Shown piece after piece: positions 36,012 to 46,745 of a stretch of 64,000 nucleotides of DNA. A program made the position numbers and the translations under genes. Origin of the DNA: Pinus tabuliformis. Lineage: Eukaryota > Streptophyta > Pinopsida > Pinales > Pinaceae. Each line of letters begins with the position of its first letter. Position 1 is the first letter of the stretch. Location of the stretch: positions 631,873,269 to 631,937,268 of the forward strand of contig CM062816.1 in assembly GCA_031772625.1 (NCBI GenBank). The letters are read 5' to 3'. The notes beneath the pieces were generated by a model, which saw only the letters and a program-made list of their open reading frames with translations, made no database searches and was not told the origin of the DNA.

Positions 36012-38008
36012 TGGTGGGCTCCAGTATTGTAGCAATAATGCTACAACTCGTGGAACTCCCTTCTCTAATTTTATCAACCCGATAGTTCGTAACAAACTTG
36101 GAAGCGACGGTGTTGTATGCACAAGTACTAGCTCTTGCCGCAGCTGTCACTTGGTCAGCTGGCACAAGTTTTCTAGGGGCTCAAGCCAACTTCTATGAGC
36201 TCTTAGAAGAAGCTTTTTAACTGATGGATGAAAGCTAACTCAAAGGAATCTAATCTACTTGCGAAAAGAAACTAAAAGCCAAAAAGAAACACAAACCCTA
36301 GCAAACCCTAGCAAACCGTAATTCTACCAACTAGTCCTACTGATGCGAAAATGAGAATGCAAACTACGAAAAAAGATGCCATTACTTCTAGGAAGGTAAA
36401 ATGCATGTGTCTAAGTTATTACTATCTGAAGAAAACATATTTTTGTATTTTTGCTTTAGTTGTTGAAATTATCATGCATGTGCTTCTAACTAGTTTTCCA
36501 CTGTGCAGGGATGGATCAAGGGATGAAATGATTTGGGAAAGGTTGGGATGGTACAGAGAGGGTCTAAGGGATCCCTAACATTCTTTCCGAGAGTTTCACC
36601 AAGTCTGGATGCCATGCAACCATGTTTATGAACTTCTACAGGAAGTCTGCAGGGGTTTCTACAGGAAGTTCTGTAATTCTTCTACAGGATGTTTCGAAAT
36701 GGGATTTTTGAGGATGGGTGATTGATGGAAGATGCATGGATGGTTATGGAGGTAGGATGGGGGTCTGAAGTGACCCAGGAACTGATGGATGGAGTGGTGA
36801 GATGATATGTGGAAGGCTGATTTGGCTTTAAGGTAGTTGAGACAACAATGGAGAAGAAGGTAGGGTTACGTGGGCAAGAGGATGGGTGTGAAGCGAGAGG
36901 CCTAGATATGGGATGAATTAGATGGCTCTGATGAAGCTTGACCATGTGAGTGAGTGATAGAGATGCCCTGCACAATGCACATTCAACCGAATCAATGAAT
37001 TCTTGCAAACAAACTAAGTCCTAGCTAACTTAATCTAACTGTCAATGAAATGAATAAACAAGAGCCTCGTTTGGAAAGAGAACCATGTACATCACGTGAG
37101 AAAGAACATTCTTAAAGATCTAAATGCATGAAAAACTCCTACCAATCGATTCCCAAACATGAAAAGCTACTTTAACCAACAAAAACAACAAAAATAACAA
37201 AGCAAGATCGAAAGAGCATATTTTATTTTAAGAACGCAGCAAACACACATAAAGATAAACAGGGGAGGTATTGGGCGCTTGAGATGGGCCCAACCCCAAG
37301 AGCGACAACCTTCCAAGAGAGATTTAGAGCTGGTGCAAAGATGAATTCATCTTTATTAATCAAGAATGAAGAGTTACATCAAAATTGTCCACAAGGAGAG
37401 CTTGAGAATGATCTGAAAGCAAAGCTAATCTATTGCATACAAATCGAATTACAAAATGACTGCAACAAGGATATGAAATGACTAACTACTAGCTACTATA
37501 TACTTGCTAACTAGCTAACATCCACTGGCTACACTCGCTAACCAAAATGAGGCCCTAAGCCTTCTTATTTATACAATTTGAGGACCCAACAGTCCTCCTA
37601 AAATTTAGGGACTCGGCTGCCCAAAACATGGAGTTAACAGCAGTCCTACTTGACTTGCTTTGCTGCCCTTGTGTTGATTTATTCGATGGCCCTTGAACTC
37701 CGAGCTGATGGTGGAGAATTCGAGGTAAGGGCCCATAAATGAAGGGGACACCTTCCTACAAATCCTCTCCCTTGTCTTCCCACGAATTTGGCTTCCAAGT
37801 GCTCATTAAGACCTTCAATTTTGTCTCCAAATTGACCAAAAAGGCTACACAAAGCACCCATTAGACTTGTTGACATAATGACTAACCAAATTCACTCTAT
37901 TAACATAAATGTAATAAAAAACATGCAATAAACTAATGAGAATGGTGGATTAAGTCAAATTAGGAGGTTGAATGAGCCCAAATAATTGTACATTTTTGGG
38001 GCTCATCA
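36012..38008 (-). repeat. 3' LTR of the nested element
   Basis: 1997 bp. Minus strand TGATGAGCCCC to GGAGCCCACCA. Contains three TTCTACAGGA motifs (36634-36690). Its open frames also occur in the other LTR but look non-coding. Confidence 0.95.
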
Positions 38009-38024
38009 TCACCCCCCTACTGAA
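38009..38024 (-). other. Polypurine tract of the nested element
   Basis: Minus strand AGTAGGGGGGTGA directly before TGATGAGCCCC. Confidence 0.85.
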
Positions 38025-38454
38025 AGTGTTGCTCATCCTCTAAGCAACCAATCTCTCTCCTCATCTTTGATGGCCCTGGTGGCCTCCTTGGCTAAAATAT
38101 CGGCCGATTTCTCCTTTGGCTTCCCTCTTTTCAAGCTTCCTGTAGAAACAGTTCGCTGGCTTCCTGTAGAAACAATCCTCTGTCTTCCTATAGTTGTTTT
38201 GTCAGTGCCTCAACCTCAGCCTGCAGCTTGTCCTCTCTCTGTTGTTCATCAGATGATTCCTTGTATGTTGGAGGCCCTTCTTGCTGCTCTTGTTCTCCCA
38301 AAATGGAGGGTCTATCTTCTTTATGACTTCCCTATAGCTGTAACTACGGTTTCAGTAGCTCCTTCTCCTCCTATACTTTGTCTCTTTCACCTTAGCTAGA
38401 GTTTCCTGTAGAACCATCTCAGCTTCCTGTAGAGCTGTCTTTGAGTCCATCCTT

Positions 38455-39290
38455 TCAATCCTTTCTCTCTAGGTGGATGTTTTTCGGGCTCCGTCGTTCA
38501 TAGGTGATGGATAACTTTGGGGGAGACTCCTCCTTTTGTTTAGTTGTGGCATCCTCAATGATAATTGGCCCTTTTGACAGTGGTTGGGGTCTGCCCACTT
38601 TTATCCGTGTGCTCCTTCTTGCTTTAAAGTACATGGATGTTCCCCTTTTTCGCCTCCCTTTTTTCTTTGGAGATATGCTTAGGGCAGCAAGCACAGTTGC
38701 TGCCTCCCTAGCCAATATCTCGGGTGATTTCTCCTCTTGCTGCTCTTTTTCCCCACTTCCTGTAGAAATCCCTGCACCTGTTTCTGCCTGTTTTGCTGAC
38801 TATGTTTTCTCCTTTTGTTTTTGTGTGGTTTCTTTGGTTGTGACACTCTTCAGTTGGACTTTCTTGGCCTTCTTTGTTCTGCGCTGCATCCTCTTTTCCC
38901 TTGGTGTTTTTGCTGTTGTTTCTTCCCCTGTTTTAGGCTTAGCAATCTGGCCCATTTCTCCTTTTCCTCTTTGTTCTTGCTGTGCCTCGATGTCTTGCGG
39001 TTTTTCACCATCGATTTTCTCACCTTTTTCAATGTGTTCTTCTTCCTCATAGCTGGATGGGGTGATATCTTTGGCCAAAACTCTGATATTTTCATCCCTA
39101 GACATGTCTTGGAAGATTTCCCATGATATGGGGACAATGTAGGTGTGCAGGGCATCTTCTACTAATAATTTGATGAGCCCATGATGGGCCATCTGGTCTG
39201 GAATCCCTTCATTCATTTTTGTCCCACATTCAACCAGTGACTGAAGAAGAAAATAGGGAATGTTGGTTTCAAGACTGCTGTGACTCAGCT
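38455..39290 (-). pseudogene. Second coding stretch of the nested element, unknown
   Basis: Between the stem-loop array and the polypurine tract an open minus-strand stretch reads LVECGTKMNEGIPDQMAHHG and LIKLLVEDALHTYIVPISW, then a long Glu/Lys-rich part, then RRSTRIKVGRPQ and PIIIEDATTK. The first part has the regular hydrophobic pattern of a folded domain; the rest is charged and probably disordered. I do not recognise the family. It is not protease, RT or integrase. It could be an extra retroelement ORF or captured host sequence. It appears broken. Confidence 0.5.
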
Positions 39291-40489
39291 CTCAGCGATC
39301 TGGTTATGAAAGGAAGAGTTTTTCTTCTACAGACAGAGGACAGAGACCAAGTTTTCTTCTCACGGTACATTCAGATATGCAAATTTTAAAATTTTCATCC
39401 ACACGCTGGCTCTCACAGCTGCATATACCTTCCTTATAAGAGATTTTTAGAAGTAGGAAACGTGGAGAAGAATCTTGATGCAGACACAACTAAGAAACTC
39501 AGTGCAACACACACGCAAACTTCCTATTTCCAATACACAGGCAGATTTTCACTGATTGTCCAATCCGATGCCATGTTTAATTCACCACCTTGCACAAACA
39601 AACCATGCATAGAGGAGTTTTTTTCGAGCCTACCTCGTCTGGAGCTCCAAATTCAACGAAAATTCTGGGTTTTCCTTCCGTAGAGCTGTTCTCTGCCTTT
39701 CCTGTAGACGCCTTCCTATAGGCGGCTCTCGTTTCCTGTAGAACGAAACAGTTCTCCCAGTAGAATGCCGATAAGCAGGAGGGTTCTGAAAAATGGCCGA
39801 GAAAGATTGGTTTGCTACTATGGAGGTGGTATGGAGCTTGTTGCAGCTGCAAGGACGATGATAAACTAGAAACAACGGAGGTGAGAGTTTGATTGGCTGT
39901 TTATGGAGACTTCCATTGATGGAGGGTGAGCTGGCCAAGTGCACCTTGGCCTCATGCAGACCGTTTAAACAACCACCACTAATCACGTCCATCACGTTCA
40001 CCAGATTGTTTGTTCTCTGCCTGTAATCACGTTCATCAATCACGCTGGAGTTTTACTACCTGTTTCCAGTTTTCTTCCTGAGATGGCTGAGCACATGTGT
40101 CGTATTCACCCACCGAGTGCTATTTGAACTGGATGAGGGTGGCCAGTTAGCTGGCCACCAATTTTTTAATCACAACCATCTCATTGTTCATGCAGTTCTC
40201 AAATTACATTCATGCAACAAAGGAATTTGTTTCAGTCACGTACCTAGAAGTCGAACGGCTGCTTGTGAAGCTTTTTGTTGTTGCATGCTCTGATTCTGTT
40301 GCTGCATGCTTGGATCCTTTGATTGCATGAGGGCTCGGCTGATGATCTTTGATTTCTTTTCCTTGTGCAGGTGTCCTCTGGCCGGATCTGAGCTGCATGC
40401 CATTGTTTCCACGTTCAGATCTGCACCTTCAAGCTGCTGCTGCTGCATGGTCACAAAACCAGAACTTTTTTTCGCCATTTCTCCCAAAC

Positions 40490-40875
40490 GGCAAAGAGGA
40501 TCAATCTGAAACTTGCTGAGCATGTTTCTATCATCAATATGCATCTCCCATAGCAAAATTGGGATCAATGGATGCACGGATTTCGGGAAAAATGGAAAAT
40601 GGCTGAAGATTTCAGAGCTCGATTTCTAGGAAACCGTGCATCGGAATCGGCTGAAACTTCTTGGGTAGGTTACCATCGCTCATATGCATATCCCCATGAA
40701 ACAGGTTTTGAAACGGATGCACGGTTATGGAGAAAATGCAAAAATGGCTGATAGTGATGGAGGCTGATTTCTTGGAAACCGTGCACCGGAATTGCATGGA
40801 ACTTCTCAGGCATGTTGCCGTCAACCTTGTACAATTCCCCATAAAATGGTTTGTCAAATGGATGCATGGTTCTCA
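40490..40875. repeat. Three tandem units of about 130-140 bp
   Basis: Repeated landmarks: GAAACCGTGCA-CGGAAT, AACTTCT-GG-A-GTT, ATATGCAT-TCCCCAT, GGATGCACGG, AAATGGCTGA. Units start near 40495, 40625 and 40775 and are diverged from each other. Located inside the nested element between its second coding stretch and gag. Confidence 0.8.
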
Positions 40876-41427
40876 TGTTATGGCAAAATAAAAATTTGTT
40901 CTATGTCTTTTTGCTTCAAGGCACTTTGCAAGTGTTTGCATGGAAGGGAAAACTGAGCTTGGGCTGTGATGCAGGTATGGAGATGATGGAGGAGGGGTTG
41001 GAAGATTGCATGAGGGCTTCTGAACCCTTGAGGAAGCTACCATGTTCGCCAAACCACTTTTTGAAATCCATGTCTAGTTTCCCTCAATTTCTACAGGAAG
41101 TTCCTGTAGAAGCACAATGAGAAGCACAATGAGGTGGTAAAAATGATGGAGGAAGGCAAGGGATGGACACACAAGGGCTTGTAGGCCTAATCAACAGATT
41201 CCCACCATTAGATTCACTTTTAAAATTGGATTTGGCTCGTCCAAAGGTTCTACAGGATGTTTCCTGTAGAAATACAGAGCTTCCTGTAGAAGGCACAAGA
41301 AAAATTCCTTTAACCTTGATTTGAGTGCTCCTCCTACCATGAAACGTCCTTCTTGCAACCTACAATTAGCCAATTGAAATTAGTTTTATTTTTCTTTTCT
41401 TTTTATCTTTTTTTTTTTTTTGAAAAA

Positions 41428-41614
41428 CAACTAGGGCGCCTCATCGAGGTTTTCACCCTAATTGCCTGCCCTGGGCGCCTCCAAGGAAGGTTTTAACCCA
41501 GGGATCTTATTCCATTTTAATTTTCTCTTTTTTCCAACCCATTGACCGCCTCATGGAGGTTTTCAATCAATGAGCCAATCTAAGGCGCCTCCAAGGAGGT
41601 TTTCACCTTAGATT
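41428..41614 (-). other. Array of four stem-loops with paired but different outer stems
   Basis: Four units lie at 41428-41464, 41469-41503, 41539-41572 and 41577-41614. In element sense each is: outer stem, T(G/T)AAAA, CCTC-like arm, 3-4 base loop, GAGG-like arm, CG, outer stem. Outer stems on the + strand are TAGGG/CCCTA (extendable to CAA/TTG past one mismatch), CCCTGGG/CCCAGGG, CATTGA/TCAATG (plus a T-G wobble) and AATCTAAGG/CCTTAGATT. Stem sequences differ in each unit yet pair, while the internal loop and inner hairpin stay the same. Placed just past gag in the nested gag-only element. Probably an RNA structure; role unknown. Confidence 0.75.
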
Positions 41615-41696
41615 TTTATTTTCCTCTTATTTTCATTTTTTTCTCTTTTTTCCTTTTTTTTTTCTACCCTACCCTACTTGAAAAACAAAATCATTT

Positions 41697-43000
41697 TCAA
41701 GTATAAGAATACTTCCAATGGAGCCATGTGCACATCGAGATTAGAGAAAAAATGATGTGAAGGCTCAAAATGCATGCTTGGACAAGTATCCAGATCTCAG
41801 AGACCAAATGATCTGGCGTTGAAGGGATCAAACAAAGCTGAGTAAGAAAGTACTGCTGCAACTTAGTGACCTTCTGAAACCATACCTTAATATAGCTTTG
41901 ATATCCTTGGTTCTTTTGCTGATGTGGATCATTCTTCATGTCACCTTCTAACATGACTTTCTCATGTTCCTCGTTTTGCTGATCTTTCTCTTGAATCCAT
42001 GGAATATTTGATGGTAACCATGAGGGAACTCTCTCGATCTCTGATTCTGATCTCTTCTCTTCATCAAGTGCAGCCCATGGTTCTTTGATCTCCTCTTTGG
42101 AATCTTCTTTTGCTTTTGGTCCTTCAATGTTGTCAATATAATCTCTGCTTTGGAACACTCTTCCTCAGCTTTGGTGAAGATCATTGGGCTCAAGAGTTGT
42201 TTGGATATGTTGTGCCTCATATTTGCAATGGGGTTGAGCTGCTCCATTGTGTGGTTTTGGAAATGGTACGGGTAGTTGAGTGGAGGTGTGAAATTGAGAT
42301 GGAGATGGATGGCATTGTGGTTGGGTAGGCATTTGGGGTTGCCATGGTGGAGGAGGAGGTGATGGTTGTGGATGAGCAGGTGGTGGAGGAAAATGAGCGG
42401 GATGAGAGTTGTACTGGGGCCTCCACTCTTGATAAGGTGCATTCCACTGAGGCTGTCGCTGGGCATAAGAGTGAAACGAATGAGAAACTGGTTGGGCATA
42501 ATATGAATCTGTGAAGGAACAAGGAGAATATGGACAAGGAGGAGGTGTAGACCAGGAAGGATGAGCAGGGGGACCCCAAGAAGGCATGAAAGTGGCTTGA
42601 TAGGGGTCATAATAGGTCTTGGATGTCCCTTGCAGTTCCTGCTGGCAAGATCTAGGTCGATGTGGCCTCCTTTGGTTCATATAATAGAGTGATTCAGTGG
42701 CTCCCTTGGCTCTCTGATATGCAGCTTTGATTCTGGGTAAGGAAGGGCACTGATCTGTAGGATGGTATTCTTCACACATGAAACACACTTCTAGGGAGTG
42801 CATTGGACATTCGTTCCTAGGATGCTTTCTAGTGCACCTAGGACAAAAAATGGCCAAAGCCCTCTTGGCTTCCTCTTGCTTCCTTTGGATCCGCAAGGTA
42901 TCAAGTTGCATGGCAAGAAACCGCCTCATATCACTCTTGAAATCTTCCAGCTGATTTTAAAATTCATCTTTGGACAAGGGACTGCTCCCAACATTTCTGC
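41697..43000 (-). pseudogene. gag: Gag of the nested element
   Basis: The clear part (42165-42929) starts MRRFLAMQLDTLRIQRKQEE and has two Cys/His knuckles, CPRCTRKHPRNECP and CFMCEEYHPTDQCP, followed by SLPRIKAAYQ, a Tyr/Gln region and a long Pro/His/Gln-rich tail. The knuckle pair and the SLP-x-(I/L)KA motif also occur in the gag at 4.1-5.3 kb, so the two gags are related. A C-terminal charged stretch continues to about 41697. Gag packages RNA; a gag-only element would rely on polymerase from a helper. A few breaks. Confidence 0.8.
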
Positions 43001-43336
43001 TTGTAGCCATTTGCTCCAAAGGAATGTTTCCTTCTTCTTCTCCCCTAGGGGTTCTTCAGATATGTCTTGATGTCCACCCAGGGGTTCTTCTTAGTCACAG
43101 CCATCGAAGAAGAGAGAACATTGGCTGTGTTAAGCAGTGGGGGGTGTTGTGAAAACATTTTTCTAACTTATCTCTACTCATACAAGGCATGAAATGAAAT
43201 CTTTTTGGTTGATTTTTTTCTTTTTTTCTACTTATACCTACAAAGTTGAAATAGATTGAACTGCAACTAACTATCTTGCTAAAATGAAAATGGAGAATTG
43301 AAATGAAAGTAGGAAAGGACTATTCTATTTTGTTCA

Positions 43337-43510
43337 AATGAAATTGCAGGAATGAAATGCTAGGCTACACTTGCGGAATTGAAATGCTAATCTACGCTTG
43401 CAAAAATGAAATTGCGGAATTGAAATGCTAATCTACGCTTGCAGAAATGAAATTGCGGAATTGAAATGCTAATCTACTTTTGCATAAATGAAATTGCATA
43501 ATGGAAATGA
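43337..43510. repeat. 41-bp tandem repeat in the nested leader
   Basis: About three and a half units of ATTGAAATGCTAATCTACGC, then TTGCAAAAATGAAATTGCGGA. Located between the primer-binding site and gag. Confidence 0.92.
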
Positions 43511-43575
43511 AATAAACTACTTAGCAGAAGGTTATAGTAGAAAATAGAAGAATAGCAACAATCACCAATACTTTG

Positions 43576-43600
43576 CCGCTTCCCCGGCAACGACGCCAAA
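43576..43600 (-). other. Primer-binding site of the nested element
   Basis: Minus strand TTGGCGTCGTTGCCGGGG, a few bases inside the 5' LTR. It resembles the TGGCGCCGTTGCCGGGG site used by many plant Ty3/gypsy elements. This site and the polypurine tract fix the orientation as minus. Confidence 0.88.
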
Positions 43601-43604
43601 AAGA

Positions 43605-45601
43605 TGGTGGGCTCCAGTATTGTAGCAATAATGCTACAACTCCTGGAACTCCCTTCTTTAATTTTATCAACCCGGTAGTTCGTAACAAACTTGGAAGCGA
43701 CGGTGTTGTATGCACAAGTACTAGCTCTTGCCACAGTTGTCACTTGGTCAGCTGGCACAAGTCCGCTAGGGGCTCAAGCCAACTTCTATAAGCTCTTAGA
43801 AGAAAATTTTAAATTGATGGATGAAAGCTAACTAAAAGGAAGCTAATCTACTTGCGAAAAGAAATTGAAAGCCAAAAAGAAACATAAACCCTAGCAAACC
43901 GTAGCAAACCCTAATTCTACCAACTAGTCCTACTGATGCGAAAATGAGAATGCAAAATACGAAAAGAGATGCCATTAATTCTAGGATGGTAAAATGCATG
44001 TGTCTAAGTTATTACTATCTGAAGAAAACATCTTTTTGTATTTTTGCTTAAGTTGTTGAAATTATCATGCATGTGCTTCTAACTAGTTTTCCATTGTGCA
44101 GGGATGGATCAAGGGATGAATTGCTTTGGGAAAGGTTGGGATGGTACAGAGAGGGTCTAAGGGATCCCTAACATTCTTTCTGAGAGTTTCACCAAGTCTG
44201 GATGCCATGCAACCGTGTTTATGAACTTCTACAGGAAGTCTGCAGGGGTTTCTACAGGAAGTTCTGTAATTCTTCTACAGGATGTTTCGAAATGGGATTT
44301 TTGAGGATGGGTGATTGATGGAAGATGCATGGATGGTTATGGAGGTAGGATGGGGGTCTGAAGTGACCCAGGAACTGATGGATGGAGTGGTGAGATGATA
44401 TGTGGAAGGCTGATTTGGCTTTAAGGTAGTTGAGACAACAATGGAGAAGAAGGTAGGGTTACGTGTGCAAGAGGATGGGTGTGAAGCGAGAGGCCTAGAT
44501 ATGGGATGAATCAGATGGCTCTGATGAAGCTTGACCATGTGAGTGAGTGATAGAGATGCCCTGCACAATGCACATTCAACCGAATCAATGAATTCCTGCA
44601 AACAAACTAAGTCCTAGCTAACTTAATCTAACTGTCAATGAAATGAATAAACAACAGCCTCGTTTGGAAAGAGAACCATGTACATCACGTGAGAAAGAAC
44701 ATTCTTAAAGATCTAAATGCATGAAAAACTCCTACCAATCGATTCCCAAACATAAAAAGCTACTTTAACCAACAAAAACAACCAAAATAACAAAGCAAGA
44801 TCTAAAGAGTAGATTTTATTTTAAGAACGCAGCAAACACACATAAAGATAAACAGGGGAGGTACTGGGCGCTTGAGATGGGCCCAACCCCAAGAGCGACA
44901 GCTTCCCAAGAGAGATTTAGAGCTGGTGCAAAGCTGAATTCATCTTTATTAATCAAGAATGAAGAGTTACATCAAAATTGTCCACAAGGAGAGCTTGAGA
45001 ATGAGCTGAAAGCAAAGCTAATCTATTGCATACAAATCGAATTACAAAATGATTGCAACAAGGCTATGAAATGACTAACTACTAGCTACTATCTACTAGC
45101 TAACTAGCTAACATCCACTGGCTACACTGGCTAACCAAAATGAGGCCCTAAGCCTTCTTATTTATACAATTTGAGGACCCAACAGTCATCCTAAAATTTA
45201 GGGACTCGGCTGCCCAAAACTTGGAGTTAACAGCAGTCCTACTTGACTTGCTTGGCTGCCCTTGTGTTGATTGATTCGGGGGCCCTTGAACTACGAGCTG
45301 ATGGTGGAGAATTCGAGGTAAGGGCCCATAAATGAAGGGGACACCTTCCTACAAATCCTCTCCCTTGTCTTCCCACGAATTTGGCTGCCAAGTGCTCATT
45401 AAGACCTTCAATTTTGTCTCCAAATTGACCAAAAAGGCTACACAAAGCACCCATTAGACTTGTTGGCATAATGACTAACCAAATTCACTCTATTAACATA
45501 AATGTAATAAAAAACATGCAATAAACTAATGAGAACGGTGGATTAAGTCAAATTAGGAGGTTGAATGAGCCCAAATAATTGTACATTTTTGGGGCTCATC
45601 A
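43605..45601 (-). repeat. 5' LTR of the nested element
   Basis: 1997 bp, the same length as 36012-38008 and nearly identical to it. Confidence 0.95.
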
Positions 45602-46745
45602 TCAAGCTTGTTAAAAAATGAAACAATGAATATGAGGATAGTTAGTTTATTGTGTAAACCTCACTAAAAAATGAAACAGGTCCCAGAGCATAGTTTCTTG
45701 TCTTGTGTCAAGCTCATTAAAAAATGAAACAAAGTCCCGTGAAGAAAAGTTCCAATTCAAGTCTTTCATTAGATCACGTAAAATCCCAGTCGAGTCTTTC
45801 ACTTTATCTCGCAAATGAACCATCATTCCATCCACATGATAGCCATAAGTAGTCTATTGGTTTTGGATCAATGCTGCGAAATCATTCAGTGTCACCGACA
45901 TGTTCAAGAGAAGTTACTCAGTAAAACTCATCCTTTGCAATACTCATAAACCTTCATTTTTAGGACCGCTATTCTTGAACCTTTTGTCGTCAGTCACATT
46001 CCGTCTCCAAAAATCATTACGCTTGTTTTGAGTCGTTAATGTTGGATACATAAAGGCCCTCCTGTGACAAGTTACTTCTTGTCAACATTAGCACATTATC
46101 CAAGAAGTTGACTTAGAAACACCCTTCTAGTACCTTGAGGCTTGCATAGATCAATGGAAAGTTTCTCGCTTCCAGTAATAGGTTGACATCATTGGCCTTT
46201 GACTAAAATACTCTATATAGTGTTCAACATCAAAAAATCCATTCACACCATGTAGAATGTACTGTAATACCTCAAGGATCATTATCATTATCAATGATTT
46301 CTCTCGTGTCCGTTAACAGCTTACATCATTGGTTGGTAATAAGACGGTGTCTTCCCATGCTCGAATTCAGATCACATACTCAAATTGTTAGACTCGTACT
46401 AGAGGCAACGATTGAACGATATAGAAGACCCCGGATCTAGTTTCATCCATCTGGGCTGCGATTTCAGGACAGTACTAAATCATCTATACGATGGCTTTAC
46501 ACACATGGTCATCCTATCATGGGTCTATATCTATAGACGATTATCTTATTTATGTAAATGTAATGAAAATTTTATATGTTGAGCATGGGTATTCCTTCTG
46601 TTAGTGATTCGTGAAAAATCCAAAATATCATGATATTATGTATTGTAAATCATGCAGGTCACCATCCGCTTCAGAACCTCCTCATCACATCATAAAGCAT
46701 ATCACTTGACATTATCATTTTTGACTTCATGCTTTAGGGGGAAAC
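45602..46745 (+). other. 3' tail of the plus copy, right part
   Basis: Holds the last two or so 54-bp units (to about 45739), then about 1 kb of non-coding tail that matches the minus copy at 7265-8100 block by block (GTTCAAGAGAAGT, GAAGTTGACTTAGAAACAC, CTTACATCATT-GTTGGTAAT, GTTAGACTCGTA). No open frame is conserved between the copies. It ends just before the 3' LTR with TTTAGGGGGAAAC, a possible polypurine tract. Confidence 0.8.

Larger units (their letters stand above)
36634..41291. repeat. Dispersed TTCTACAGGAA / TTCCTGTAGAA motif
   Basis: Exact or one-off copies at 36634, 36657, 36680, 38136, 38160, 38402, 38423, 38756, 39698, 39732, 41089, 41101, 41248, 41260 and 41280, plus three more in the other LTR (about 44227-44285). 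Both orientations occur. At 41089-41111 two copies face each other around one G to make a perfect 23-bp palindrome. Outside this element I noticed none. Confidence 0.85.
36012..45601 (-). mobile_element. Gag-only LTR element nested in the 54-bp repeat
   Basis: 9.59-kb element on the minus strand with a perfect TSD TCAAG (36007-36011, 45602-45606). Both LTRs are 1997 bp; the first 400 bp differ at about 25 sites and later parts at fewer, so it is much younger than its host element. In minus order: 5' LTR 43605-45601, primer-binding site, leader with 41-bp repeats, gag with two knuckles (41697-about 43000), stem-loop array (41428-41614), triple 140-bp repeat, a second coding stretch (about 38455-39290), polypurine tract, 3' LTR 36012-38008. 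No protease, RT or integrase is seen, so it is non-autonomous. A motif TTCTACAGGAA recurs all along it. Gag has a few breaks. Confidence 0.95.

Noticed and set aside
36682-37008. 108-codon frame present in both LTRs of the nested element (also at 44275-44601)
   Set aside because: It lies fully inside the LTR and shows low-complexity content without a recognisable domain; shared only because the LTRs are copies.
37986-39126. Hydrophobic + strand frames that look like membrane proteins
   Set aside because: They are antisense to the charged minus-strand coding stretch and to TTCCTGTAGAA repeats.
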